A stretch of DNA of 64,000 bases, taken from positions 124,001 through 188,000 of the forward strand of contig DATCYF010000006.1 in assembly GCA_036570425.1 (NCBI GenBank), in the 5' to 3' direction. The position numbers were made by a program, and so were the translations under genes. The stretch comes from Rhizorhapis sp036570425 (GTDB lineage Bacteria; Pseudomonadota; Alphaproteobacteria; Sphingomonadales; Sphingomonadaceae). Shown here one piece after another: positions 1 through 8,768 of the stretch; position 1 is the first letter of the stretch; each line of letters begins with the position of its first letter. The notes below the pieces were generated by a model. That model searched no databases, was not told where the DNA came from, and was given only the letters and a program-made list of their open reading frames with translations.

Positions 1-1205
1 AGCCCTGCTGCTGAGATATTGACGATTTCGCGTGCCACGTCCTGAAGCGTGCGACCGCCCGGAATTGGGCTATCGAGCGCAAGGCGCGGCACGTCATCGC
101 GAAGCGCCTGACGTTCTTCCATCGTCCAATGCTTGACGACGTCCCAAGCGGCATCAAGCGCTGCGTTGTCATAGAGGAGGCCTACCCAGAACGCGGGCAA
201 GGCGCAGATGCGGCTCCACGGGCCGCCATCCGCGCCGCGCATCTCAAGAAAGCTCTTGAGGCGCACTTCCGGGAAAGCGGTGGAGAGATGATCGGCCCAG
301 TCGCTCTCTCTCGGCAGTTCGCCAGGGAGGGCCGGGAGTCGTCCCTTCAGGAAGTCGCGGAAGCTCTGTCCGGCGGCATCAATATATTTGCCGTCCCGGT
401 AAACGAAATACATGGGTACATCGAGCGCATAGTCTGCATAACGCTCGTACCCGAAGCCATCCTCAAAAACAAAAGGCAGCATCCCGGTGCGCGCGCCGTC
501 AGTGTCCGACCATATATGGCTGCGATAGGAAAGGAACCCGTTTGGCTTCCCTTCCGTAAAGGGGCTGTTGGCAAATAATGCCGTCGCTATCGGCTGGAGG
601 GCGAGCGACGTGCGAAACATTTTCGCCATCATGGGCTCGCTGCAGTAATCGAGATTAACCTGTATGGTGCAGGTGCGGAGCATCATGTCGAGGCCCATGC
701 TGCCCACACGCGGCATATGGTTCAGCATGATGCCATAGCGCCCCTTGGGCATGACAGGCAATTCGTCGCGGCGCTTGTCGGGCCACATGCCAAGACCAAG
801 AAAACCCAGGCCCAGCGTGTCGCCGACATTTTTGACCTGTTCCAGATGTCGTCCGGTTTCGGCGCAGGTTTCATGAAGATTGTCGAGGGGCGCTCCGGAA
901 AGTTCCAACTGGCCGGCCGGTTCCAGGCTGATCGTGCCATCGGACCCGGAAAGCGCAATGACATTCCCGCCCTCCAGCACAGGTTCCCAGCCATAGCGGG
1001 TGAGACCCATGAGCAGTGCGCGGATGCCACCTTCTTCCGGATAGGAAGGAGCATGATGGTCTTTTCGGGCGTACACGAATTTTTCGTGCTCGGTGCCGAT
1101 CTTCCACTTTTCGGGAGGTTTTTCGCCCTGTTCAAACAGCGCGATCAACTGATCGCGGCTTTCGATGATGGGATCCTCACCCCCTGAGTCTGTGCGTGTG
1201 CTCAT
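1..1205 (-). CDS. gshA: Glutamate-cysteine ligase, plant type (3' end outside window)
   Basis: This gene catalyses the ATP-dependent joining of glutamate and cysteine, the first step of glutathione synthesis, in the cytoplasm. The frame is open from the ATG at 1205 to the left edge, giving about 401 codons. It starts MSTRTDSGGEDP and carries the N-terminal WKIGTEHEKF stretch typical of the GCS2/plant-type family, followed by GWEPVLEGGNVIAL and FLEMRGADGGPW further on. Family members are about 450 residues, so roughly the last 50 are missing. It lies 67 bases downstream of rsmE on the same strand and is probably cotranscribed with it. The family call is firm; the C-terminus cannot be judged. 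Confidence 0.93.
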   Translation of the reverse strand, partial: MSTRTDSGGEDPIIESRDQLIALFEQGEKPPEKWKIGTEHEKFVYARKDHHAPSYPEEGGIRALLMGLTRYGWEPVLEGGNVIALSGSDGTISLEPAGQLELSGAPLDNLHETCAETGRHLEQVKNVGDTLGLGFLGLGMWPDKRRDELPVMPKGRYGIMLNHMPRVGSMGLDMMLRTCTIQVNLDYCSEPMMAKMFRTSLALQPIATALFANSPFTEGKPNGFLSYRSHIWSDTDGARTGMLPFVFEDGFGYERYADYALDVPMYFVYRDGKYIDAAGQSFRDFLKGRLPALPGELPRESDWADHLSTAFPEVRLKSFLEMRGADGGPWSRICALPAFWVGLLYDNAALDAAWDVVKHWTMEERQALRDDVPRLALDSPIPGGRTLQDVAREIVNISAAG

Positions 1206-1272
1206 GCAGGGCCTTTAACGGCTCCCCTTTCTCGGGCCAATAGAAGAGTTTCTATTGTGAAACTATCGAGTT

Positions 1273-2049
1273 TTACTTGTGATCCGATCCAATATGAACT
1301 TCACCCGCCCAGTCCCCTCGCTGCGCCATCCAGATGGCGGTAGCCGAAATGGCGGCAGTTTCGGCGCGCAATATGCGCGGGCCGAGGGAAACAGGAACAG
1401 TCGCAGGATGGGCGCGGATGGCGGCGCGTTCCTCCTCGTCGAAGCCGCCTTCGGGTCCGATGAGGAAGGCTGCGGGTCCTGCATGGGCGGAAAGTGCCTC
1501 GGCCATGGGCGTGCCACCCTGTTCATCCGCGAAGAAGAGGTGGCGGCTTTGGGACCAATTCTTCAGAAGGTTCTGAAGCTTCACCATCTCGCCTAGTTCT
1601 GGCAGAGCGGTGCGCCCGCATTGTTCGGCGGCTTCCACCAGATGGCTATGCAGGCGGGGAAGATTCAGCTTGTCCACTACAGCGCGGCGCGTGAGTACGG
1701 GCTGAAGCCTGGCCACGCCCAACTCACACGCTTTTTCCGCGACCAGATCGATGCGGCCCTTTTTGACGGGTGCGACGCACAGCCAGAAATCTGGAACGGT
1801 TTCCAACGGCTTTGTCTGGCTGACGATGTGGAGAGCAAGGTCACGCTTCCGGATGTTGCGCGCCTCGGCGGCCCATTCGCCCGTGCGGTTATCGAACAGC
1901 AGGATGATGTCGCCTTCCTTAACGCGCATCACGGAGATGAGGTAATGGGCTTGATTGCCATCCAGTGGAATCATCGCGCCTTCGCCCAGCGGCGCATCAA
2001 CATAGAGGCGTGGCGCGCTTTGCGGTGGCCAGGCGGGAGTTGCGGGCAT
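1273..2049 (-). CDS. rsmE: 16S rRNA (uracil(1498)-N(3))-methyltransferase RsmE
   Basis: This 258-residue protein matches RsmE, the SPOUT-class enzyme that methylates N3 of U1498 in 16S rRNA using S-adenosylmethionine. The N-terminal PUA-like part includes HYLISVMRVKEGD. The C-terminal knot includes the diagnostic LIGPEGGFDEEE and LGPRILRAETAA, which form the SAM pocket. Length is normal for the family. It is transcribed toward gshA and away from ubiA, with 110 bases separating it from ubiA, so that gap should hold two divergent promoters. Confidence 0.95.
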   Translation of the reverse strand: MPATPAWPPQSAPRLYVDAPLGEGAMIPLDGNQAHYLISVMRVKEGDIILLFDNRTGEWAAEARNIRKRDLALHIVSQTKPLETVPDFWLCVAPVKKGRIDLVAEKACELGVARLQPVLTRRAVVDKLNLPRLHSHLVEAAEQCGRTALPELGEMVKLQNLLKNWSQSRHLFFADEQGGTPMAEALSAHAGPAAFLIGPEGGFDEEERAAIRAHPATVPVSLGPRILRAETAAISATAIWMAQRGDWAGEVHIGSDHK

Positions 2050-2159
2050 TCTCTTCGGACTTTCAACTTGGCGATGATGTCCCTATTGCCGTTCCGGCTG
2101 AGCGAAGTCGAGCCGTTTGCGGCTGCCTCCTGCCTCTCGTCTTTGCTTGAGAAGAATGG

Positions 2160-3071
2160 ATGGACGGTTTGAACGATACGATAGTTCCCGATAGCGAGGC
2201 GCGTGGACTGCTCGCCATGCTCCCCGCCGCGTTCCGGCCTTATGCATCGCTAGCCCGATTCGACAGGCCCATTGGCTGGTGGCTGCTATTCTGGCCGGGC
2301 GCTTGGGCTGTGGCGCTGGCAGGTGGAGCGATTGAGCGCTGGGACCTGATCCTGTGGCTGCTTATCGGCAGCATCGCCATGCGGGGGGCAGGGTGCGTCT
2401 ATAATGACATTGTCGACCGCGACCTTGACGCGAAAGTGGAGCGGACCCGCAGCCGACCGCTTGCAAGCGGGGCCGTTTCGCTGAAGGCGGCCTGGGTGTG
2501 GTTGCTGTTGCTGTGCCTGTTGGGCTTTGCGGTCCTGCTACAGCTTTCGCCTTATGCCGCCGTGGTAGCGCTGGCCAGCCTTGCGCCGGTGGCGGCCTAT
2601 CCCTTCATGAAGCGCATCACATGGTGGCCGCAGGCGTGGCTGGGGCTGGTGTTCAGTTGGGCGGCGTTGGTGGGGTGGAGCGAGATTGCCGGTGGGCTCA
2701 CTTTGCCTGGACTGATGCTCTATGCCGGGTGCATCTGCTGGGTGATCGGCTATGACAGCATTTACGCGTTACAGGACAGGGAGGACGACGCGCTGATCGG
2801 CATCAAGAGCAGTGCCCTGCGCATGGGACGCTATGTGAGGCCTGGTGTCGGAGCATTTTACGCCGCGGCGCTGCTGCTCTGGAGCGGCGCAATCTGGCAG
2901 ATTCGGCCGCAGGGCTTGGCCGTGTTGGCGCTGTTACCGGTGGCGCTGCAGTTGATGTGGCAAGTGGGGACCTTGAAGGAAAACGGGCTCGATCCGTTGG
3001 TCAAGTTTCGGTCGAACAGGTTTGCGGGATTGCTGATGTTTCTGGGCTGTCTGGTTGTCGGTTCGGCTTAA
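2160..3071 (+). CDS. ubiA: 4-hydroxybenzoate polyprenyltransferase UbiA
   Basis: This integral membrane enzyme attaches a polyprenyl tail to 4-hydroxybenzoate in ubiquinone synthesis. The 303-residue protein has the two Asp-rich metal/diphosphate motifs of the family: NDIVDRDLD at about residues 82-90 and YDSIYALQDREDD at about 198-210. About eight hydrophobic segments alternate with short loops. RFDRPIGWWLLFWP near residue 34 is also typical of UbiA. The gene is divergent from rsmE and convergent with smc. Start at 2160 gives a normal N-terminus. Confidence 0.95.
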   Translation: MDGLNDTIVPDSEARGLLAMLPAAFRPYASLARFDRPIGWWLLFWPGAWAVALAGGAIERWDLILWLLIGSIAMRGAGCVYNDIVDRDLDAKVERTRSRPLASGAVSLKAAWVWLLLLCLLGFAVLLQLSPYAAVVALASLAPVAAYPFMKRITWWPQAWLGLVFSWAALVGWSEIAGGLTLPGLMLYAGCICWVIGYDSIYALQDREDDALIGIKSSALRMGRYVRPGVGAFYAAALLLWSGAIWQIRPQGLAVLALLPVALQLMWQVGTLKENGLDPLVKFRSNRFAGLLMFLGCLVVGSA

Positions 3072-3170
3072 CCCGTATCGTCCATTTCGCCCTCCGTTCG
3101 TCCCGACCACGCTCGACACAAACGGCGGGAAATGCCTGGCAGCAACCTGAGGCAAATCTGCAGGATGGCT

Positions 3171-6100
3171 CTATTCAGCCGCGAGCAACTGCTCTGCCCC
3201 ACCGAGGTCGACTGATACGAGCCTGCTCACGCCTTTCTCGATCATCGTTACGCCAAACAGGCGGTGCATGCGGCTCATTGTCACCGCGTTGTGGGTGACG
3301 ATCAGGTAGCGGGTGCGGGTATCGCGGACCATCTGATCGAGCAGATCGCAGAAGCGCTCGACATTGGCGTCATCAAGTGGCGCATCAACTTCGTCGAGAA
3401 CGCAGATGGGGGCGGGGTTGGTGAGGAACAGCCCGAATATGAGCGCGACGGCAGTCAAGGCCTGCTCGCCGCCTGAAAGCAGGGTGAGGGCCGCCAGCTT
3501 TTTGCCCGGCGGCTGCGCCATGATTTCAAGACCCGCTTCCAGCGGATCGTCGCTGTCGATAAGTTTCAAATGCGCTTGTCCGCCATCGAAAAGCGCGGTG
3601 AAGAGACGCTGGAAATGGCCGTCCACTGCCGCGAACGCGGCAAGGAGGCGAGTGCGGCCTTCGCGATTCAGACCACCGATGGAACCGCGCAGGCGGTGGA
3701 TGGCTTGCCTCAGTTCGTCGCTCTCGGCGCGGCTCCGGGCCTGTTCGCTTTCAAGTCCGGATAATTCCTGCGCCGCGACGAGGTTGACTGGACCAATGCG
3801 TTCCCGGTCTTGCGTCAGCTTTTCGAGAGTTTGCGATTCATGCGCGGCTTCGCGGACATCTGCGCTGTCGAAGCCAAGGCGCTCGGGCAGCAGCAGGGCG
3901 GGGCATTCGAAGCGCTCGCCGGAGATGCGCCCCATTTCGACGCGGCGCTGCTCCTGGTTTTCGGCACGGGCGACAGCGCCAGCGCGGGCTTCTCGTGCGG
4001 AGGCGAGGGCTTCGCCTGTCTGGGCGTGTCTGGCTTCGGCCTGGCGGAGCGCGTCTTCCGCTCCGCGTTCGGCCGCTTGCTGGGCCTCGGCGGCTTCGAG
4101 CAGGGCGTGGCTGCTTTCGTCCAGCGCCTTGATGTCGCGAGCGATGGCTTCCGGTTTGCCTTCCAGCGCCTGCTGCTGAATAGCAGTGTCCTGCGTGCGT
4201 TTGGCCATGTCCTCCATGCGGCGAGCGGCTTCCCCAGCGCGGGCACGCCAGCTTCGGACCTCCGATTGGGCGGAAGAGAGACGGTCGCGGTCAGCGCCCA
4301 TTGAGCGGTCCGTCATCGTCTGTTCGGCCTGAAGCTGACTGAGTGCAAGCCGGGCCTTTTCACTGGACTGCTGAAGCGTGGCGACGCGTTGCGCGGTTTC
4401 GTTGCCGTCGGGAAGTCTGGAGCGACCGGCTTTGGCAGCGTCATGCTCTGCACTGGCGGAGGTGAAATCGGTACGCGCTTCGTTCAGGCGGCTTTCCAAT
4501 TGCTCGCGCTTTCCATTCAGCCGTTCCAGCGCGAGGGCGGCTTCGTCAGCAGCGCGGAGCGCTTCGCGGAGCATCTGATCGGCGCGGGAGAGCACGGTTC
4601 GGCCTGTCGCCAGTTGTTCACTCGCCTGTTGGGTGGCTTCCCCCTCAGCGGCAAGACTGGCATCTGCCGTTTCGACCTGTGCGGCGGACTTGGGGCGGAG
4701 GTCTTCGATGGCTTCCAGGCGATTGAGGCGAATCAGGCGTTCGGCCGCCGCCGCGCCGCCTTCGGTAGCGATATAGCCGTCCCAGCGGCGAAGTTTCCCC
4801 TCAAGCGTGACAAGCCGTTGGCCAACGGCGAGAGGCTGCCCTTCGTCTTTCTCAGTCACTGCGATCTGCAGGAGGCGGCGAGTGAGTTCATCCGGGGCAG
4901 TCACATGATCGGCCAAGGCGGTGCAACCGGGGGGCAAGGCCGGATCAACTTCCTGCGGGGCGGCTCCGATCCAATAGCGCTTTCCTTCTGGCCCGATTGC
5001 AGCTTCCAGATCGTCGCCCAGAGCAGCGGCAAGCGCGTGTTCGTATCCCGGCGCGGCCTTGATCCGGTCAAGCGCGCGATGATGACTGGCCCCGTTATCG
5101 ATGGCCTTGCGAAGAGCGGTCGCTTCGCTGTCGAGCGCGGCGAGGGTCGCCTTTGCCGCCGAAAGAGCGGATTCGGCGGTACTCCGCGCTTCCGCGGCGA
5201 AGGCGCGCGCGGTTTCTGCCAGCGCTATGGCGGCTTCTGCCTGTTCGCGGTCAGTGCGCGCTTTCTCCTGCGCGGCCAAGGCGGCATCGCGCTTTGCCTC
5301 TAATGGGGCCGTTTCGGCGAGGCTGGCAAGCTCTTGCTCCAAGCGCTGAACATCGCGTTGGCTGCGATCGAGGCGAGCTTGAGCAGCGTTCAGGGCGGCT
5401 TGCGCCACCCGTAATTCGGCCTGCTCACTTGCCTGCTTCGTCATGGCCCTGGCAAGGTCGAGTTCGGCATCGCGCGCGATGATGTCGGCACGAGCGATGC
5501 GGTCGTCGAGATCGGGGCGAACGGCCTCTGTCTCCTTGAGACGCATGGCAATCTGTTCCGCTTCCGCCGTAAGTCGCTTGATTGCCTCAGCCGCATCGTG
5601 AGCAAGGGAGCCTTCGCGAGCCTTGTCTTCCTCAAGGCGAGTGGCCTGCGCTTCAAGGTCCGTGCGGCGTTGGATCAGAGAGGCCTGTTCGCTGCGAAGG
5701 GCGGCAAGCCTGTGGCCCGCTTCGGATGCGGTGTCCCGGGCCTCTCGCGCTTCGCTGCGCCGCATGGCGAGCTGTTTCACCGCTTCATTCTGGTATGCAG
5801 CGGCGGTCTGTTGTGCCTCCTGCGCTTCGGCAACAAGCATTTCGGCCTGCTTGGCTTCGGTGCGCGCGATCTCGGCTGCGCTGGCCGCATCGCGCCAGCG
5901 GGCGTAGATCAGGCGCGCTTCGACTGTCCTGATTTGGTCTGTCAGACGACTATAGCGCTCCGCCGCTCGCGCTTGCCGCCGGAGCGAACTGGCCCGGTTG
6001 TCCATGTCGCCCAGAATATCGTCCAGGCGGGCAAGGTTGGTTTCGGTAGCGCGGAGTTTCTGCTCGGCATCCCTGCGGCGGACGTGAAGGCCGGCGATGC

Positions 6101-6611
6101 CTGCGGCCTCTTCCAGCATCATGCGTCGTTCGGTGGGCTTGGCCGCGATGACGGCGGCGATCTTGCCTTGGCTTACGAGCGCCGGGCTATGTGCGCCCGT
6201 GGCGGCATCGGCGAAGATCAGCGCCACGTCCTTGGCTCGCACATCGCGGCCATTGGCGCGATAAGCGCTGCCAGCGCCGCGTTCGATCCGGCGAATGATC
6301 TCCAACTCCCCATCCTCGCCGATGGAAACGGGACCAGTGATTTCGTGCGGTTCGCGCTCGGTGAGGATCGAAACTTCGGCAAAATCCCGCTGGGGGCGGC
6401 TCACCGTTCCAGCAAAAATCACATCTTCCATGCCCCCGCCGCGCATGGATTTGGCCGAGCTTTCGCCCATGACCCAGCGAATCGCTTCCAGCAGGTTGGA
6501 CTTGCCACAGCCGTTGGGGCCGACAATTCCTGTCAGGCCCGGTTCGATGCGGAGTTCGGCGGGGTCAACAAAGCTTTTGAACCCGGAAAGTTTGAGGCGC
6601 TTTATCTGCAT
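3171..6611 (-). CDS. smc: Chromosome segregation protein SMC
   Basis: This 1146-residue protein is the SMC ATPase that organises and segregates the chromosome. The N-terminal head has Walker A GPNGCGKS at residues 31-38. Long Ala/Glu/Arg-rich coiled coils follow on both sides of a hinge near residues 500-640. The C-terminal head has the ABC signature LLSGGEQALTAVAL and Walker B VLDEVDAPLDD. The length is usual for SMC. It is the last gene of a minus-strand group (DciA-like, two DsbA-like, smc) and lies 56 bases after the preceding stop. The high-GC coiled coil produces many spurious antisense open frames, which were ignored. Confidence 0.97.
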   Translation of the reverse strand: MQIKRLKLSGFKSFVDPAELRIEPGLTGIVGPNGCGKSNLLEAIRWVMGESSAKSMRGGGMEDVIFAGTVSRPQRDFAEVSILTEREPHEITGPVSIGEDGELEIIRRIERGAGSAYRANGRDVRAKDVALIFADAATGAHSPALVSQGKIAAVIAAKPTERRMMLEEAAGIAGLHVRRRDAEQKLRATETNLARLDDILGDMDNRASSLRRQARAAERYSRLTDQIRTVEARLIYARWRDAASAAEIARTEAKQAEMLVAEAQEAQQTAAAYQNEAVKQLAMRRSEAREARDTASEAGHRLAALRSEQASLIQRRTDLEAQATRLEEDKAREGSLAHDAAEAIKRLTAEAEQIAMRLKETEAVRPDLDDRIARADIIARDAELDLARAMTKQASEQAELRVAQAALNAAQARLDRSQRDVQRLEQELASLAETAPLEAKRDAALAAQEKARTDREQAEAAIALAETARAFAAEARSTAESALSAAKATLAALDSEATALRKAIDNGASHHRALDRIKAAPGYEHALAAALGDDLEAAIGPEGKRYWIGAAPQEVDPALPPGCTALADHVTAPDELTRRLLQIAVTEKDEGQPLAVGQRLVTLEGKLRRWDGYIATEGGAAAAERLIRLNRLEAIEDLRPKSAAQVETADASLAAEGEATQQASEQLATGRTVLSRADQMLREALRAADEAALALERLNGKREQLESRLNEARTDFTSASAEHDAAKAGRSRLPDGNETAQRVATLQQSSEKARLALSQLQAEQTMTDRSMGADRDRLSSAQSEVRSWRARAGEAARRMEDMAKRTQDTAIQQQALEGKPEAIARDIKALDESSHALLEAAEAQQAAERGAEDALRQAEARHAQTGEALASAREARAGAVARAENQEQRRVEMGRISGERFECPALLLPERLGFDSADVREAAHESQTLEKLTQDRERIGPVNLVAAQELSGLESEQARSRAESDELRQAIHRLRGSIGGLNREGRTRLLAAFAAVDGHFQRLFTALFDGGQAHLKLIDSDDPLEAGLEIMAQPPGKKLAALTLLSGGEQALTAVALIFGLFLTNPAPICVLDEVDAPLDDANVERFCDLLDQMVRDTRTRYLIVTHNAVTMSRMHRLFGVTMIEKGVSRLVSVDLGGAEQLLAAE

Positions 6612-6667
6612 GGCAGGGCTTCAGACATTCCTCCCCCGTTCCGGAAGGGCTTTTAGCCCCTTGCCAA

Positions 6668-7426
6668 TCAGGCGCCCGCTTCACGCAGCTTGGTTTCCAG
6701 CGCGGGCCAGCCCGAGACATTGTCGACCTTTTGCCCATTCAACAGGAAAGTCGGCGTGCCTTCTATATCATATTGCTGATTGGCCTTTTGAACCTGATCA
6801 GCGAGCTTTTCGGCCGCCTTGTTGTCCGATAGGCACTGCTTGGCCTGATCCTCGCTGATCCCCCGCTCCATGACGAACTGTATAAGTCCCGCACCTTGGG
6901 CCAGCTTTATGAAACGCTGCTCCGGCGGAGCCTCGACCGCGGCTTTGTAACCCGATTCTCCCAAGGCCTGGGCCTTTTCGAAAAGCGTCGGCTGATAGGC
7001 GAAGATCTGTTCGGAAAGCGAGAAGAAGGGTTCCGCGCCAGCGCAACGAGCCAGAAGAGCCGCGGTCATGTCCAGCGGATCGCGAACGAAGTTCCGCAGT
7101 TCATAGCTGACCTTGCCCGTATTCACATATTTGTCGCGCAGCGCCGGAAAGCCATTTTCGGAAAAATCCGCGCAATGGCTGCATGTCAGCGATGCGAACT
7201 CAATAATCTTGATGGCCGCGTCGGGATTGCCCATGACGAAGCCGCCTTCAGGGGTTGCTTTCACCGCATCGGCCCAGGTCGTGCCCGCCGGCGCTTGAAC
7301 GGCCGCAATGGGTTCGCCACTCGCGGTCGAATTGCCACCTTCACCCTTCTCTCCGCAGGCTGTGAGGGCGAGGGCAAGCGCCAAGGGCACCAGTGTCATG
7401 GTGGAACGGCCGATCAATTTCTTCAT
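6668..7426 (-). CDS. DsbA-family thiol:disulfide interchange lipoprotein
   Basis: This is a thioredoxin-fold DsbA/DsbG-type protein of about 252 residues. An N-terminal export signal starting MKKLIGRS ends in the lipobox-like LALTACGEKG, suggesting an outer-membrane-anchored or periplasmic lipoprotein. The redox motif is CSHC, within SLTCSHCADFS. A cis-Pro loop is seen as IEGTPTFLLNG near the C-terminus. The frame is open nine codons further upstream to 7453, but the start at 7426 gives a standard-length signal peptide, so I prefer it. It follows a paralogous DsbA-like gene. Family is clear; whether it oxidises, isomerises or serves cytochrome maturation is not. Confidence 0.88.
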   Translation of the reverse strand: MKKLIGRSTMTLVPLALALALTACGEKGEGGNSTASGEPIAAVQAPAGTTWADAVKATPEGGFVMGNPDAAIKIIEFASLTCSHCADFSENGFPALRDKYVNTGKVSYELRNFVRDPLDMTAALLARCAGAEPFFSLSEQIFAYQPTLFEKAQALGESGYKAAVEAPPEQRFIKLAQGAGLIQFVMERGISEDQAKQCLSDNKAAEKLADQVQKANQQYDIEGTPTFLLNGQKVDNVSGWPALETKLREAGA

Positions 7427-7471
7427 GGGACGAACAGGCTCCAGAAATTTCATTGTGTCTGTGCACCTAGT

Positions 7472-8164
7472 TTACTTGCCCGGTGCGGGCAATGCGGGTT
7501 GTAGCCCCTTCCAGTCATGTGTTCCCGGCAACAGACGTCCATCGACGACGAAGCTGGGGGTGCCGGAAATTTTCACACCTTCCCATGCCTCCTGAGTCAT
7601 CGCCAATATCTTTTCCCGGGAGGGCTTGTCGACAAGACAGGATTTGAGCTGTGCCCGCGTGAAACCACGCTTTTGCATCAAAATGTAAAGACCGGTATTC
7701 GCGGCGATGTCTTCAATCGCATCGTCAATGGAGGCGGGGGGCCGGTCCTTGCTCTTCGAATCATACGCGGCCACCTGCTTCATCCACGTGTCATGGTTCG
7801 CGAACAAAGCATGATGATTGCCGAAGAATTTCGTTGCGCCTCCGCAGCGGGCGAGAAGCGCGGCAGTTAGGTCATAGCGATCACGCACCGCATTGCGGAT
7901 TTCCACATTGATGGCGCCTGTGCTGATCCAGTTGATCTTCAGCGGGGCGGCGGCCTTCTGGGTAAACTCTGCGCAATGGCTGCAGGTATAGCTAATATAT
8001 TCGACAAGGGAGGTCCGCGCGTCCGGCTTGCCCATTACGAAGCCGCCGATGTTCGACATGCTGTAGCGCTTGGTCCAGTCCACCCTTTGCGCAAGCGCGG
8101 TGGAAGAAAGACTGACGGCGATGGCGGCCAGAGCGAGGTTGCGGAACAGACTGGTCAAGAACAA
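7472..8164 (-). CDS. DsbA-family periplasmic thiol:disulfide oxidoreductase
   Basis: This 230-residue thioredoxin-fold protein has a cleavable signal peptide (MFLTSLFRNLALAAIAVSL, ending STALA). The redox motif is CSHC, in YTCSHCAEFT, and the cis-Pro loop is ISGTPSFVVDG. It shares layout and several motifs with the next gene (FVMGKPDA versus FVMGNPDA, YDLTAALLARCGGA versus LDMTAALLARCAGA), so the two are tandem paralogues. It lies 18 bases downstream of the DciA-like gene. It probably acts in periplasmic disulfide formation, which is inference from the family. Confidence 0.9.
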   Translation of the reverse strand: MFLTSLFRNLALAAIAVSLSSTALAQRVDWTKRYSMSNIGGFVMGKPDARTSLVEYISYTCSHCAEFTQKAAAPLKINWISTGAINVEIRNAVRDRYDLTAALLARCGGATKFFGNHHALFANHDTWMKQVAAYDSKSKDRPPASIDDAIEDIAANTGLYILMQKRGFTRAQLKSCLVDKPSREKILAMTQEAWEGVKISGTPSFVVDGRLLPGTHDWKGLQPALPAPGK

Positions 8165-8182
8165 CGCCTTTCTTCGGCAGGA

Positions 8183-8728
8183 TCAGCGGCTTCCGATTTT
8201 TGGCAGACCGCTGGAATTGGCAAGCCCCTGCGCAAGAGATTCCAAAACGGCGCGGAGTTCCGGATCGCCTATATCACGCAAACTCTCTCCCATGTCGCTG
8301 GGCACGGGCTTCAGCATTTTGGGCGCAGGACGCCGTTCCGGTTCGCGACGTTCCACCTCACCCTGACGCATGGCCACCTTGGCGACCGCATTGTAGCCAA
8401 AGAAACGGTTCACGCGCTCGACAATCTCTGGCAGCACGTGCTGCATCATAGGTGCGAAGCCGCTGGCGACGACCAGACTCAGGGTGCCGCCTGCCTTTTG
8501 CCCTGCGGGGAAGCGGATTGATTCGGGCGCGGAGACCTCGGCATAGGTATGGCCGACTATGTCGCCCCAGCGCGTGACGATGCTGCTCTGGACGAAGCCG
8601 AATCGGCGGAAGGCCGCTCGTCCGATATTGGGAACGATGTCGGCAATATTGCGTGCCGGCCCGCCGCGCGGGCGCGCTTCCTCTGTTGTCGATTTTTTGT
8701 CGGGACGTTTCTTCATCGACTGCATCAT
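8183..8728 (-). CDS. DUF721/DciA-like protein
   Basis: This protein of about 181 residues carries the DUF721 region (GFVQSSIVTRWGDIVG, then VVASGFAPMMQHVLPEIVERVNRFFGY) followed by a Pro/Arg-rich linker and a short C-terminal tail. The family includes DciA, a loader of the replicative helicase in bacteria lacking DnaC. The frame is open to 8806, but that would overlap divergent mutY (start 8769), so a Met at 8728 or 8716 is more likely. Being first in the group with dsbA-like genes and smc hints at a chromosome-maintenance link, which is inference. Confidence 0.8.
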   Translation of the reverse strand: MMQSMKKRPDKKSTTEEARPRGGPARNIADIVPNIGRAAFRRFGFVQSSIVTRWGDIVGHTYAEVSAPESIRFPAGQKAGGTLSLVVASGFAPMMQHVLPEIVERVNRFFGYNAVAKVAMRQGEVERREPERRPAPKMLKPVPSDMGESLRDIGDPELRAVLESLAQGLANSSGLPKIGSR

Positions 8729-8768
8729 GGCATAGCGGGCGCATGTTGGTCGATGATTCAAATCGTAA

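Noticed and set aside
5598..6656. Long plus-strand frame over the 5' part of smc
   Set aside because: It is a shadow of the SMC head and coiled coil in high-GC DNA.
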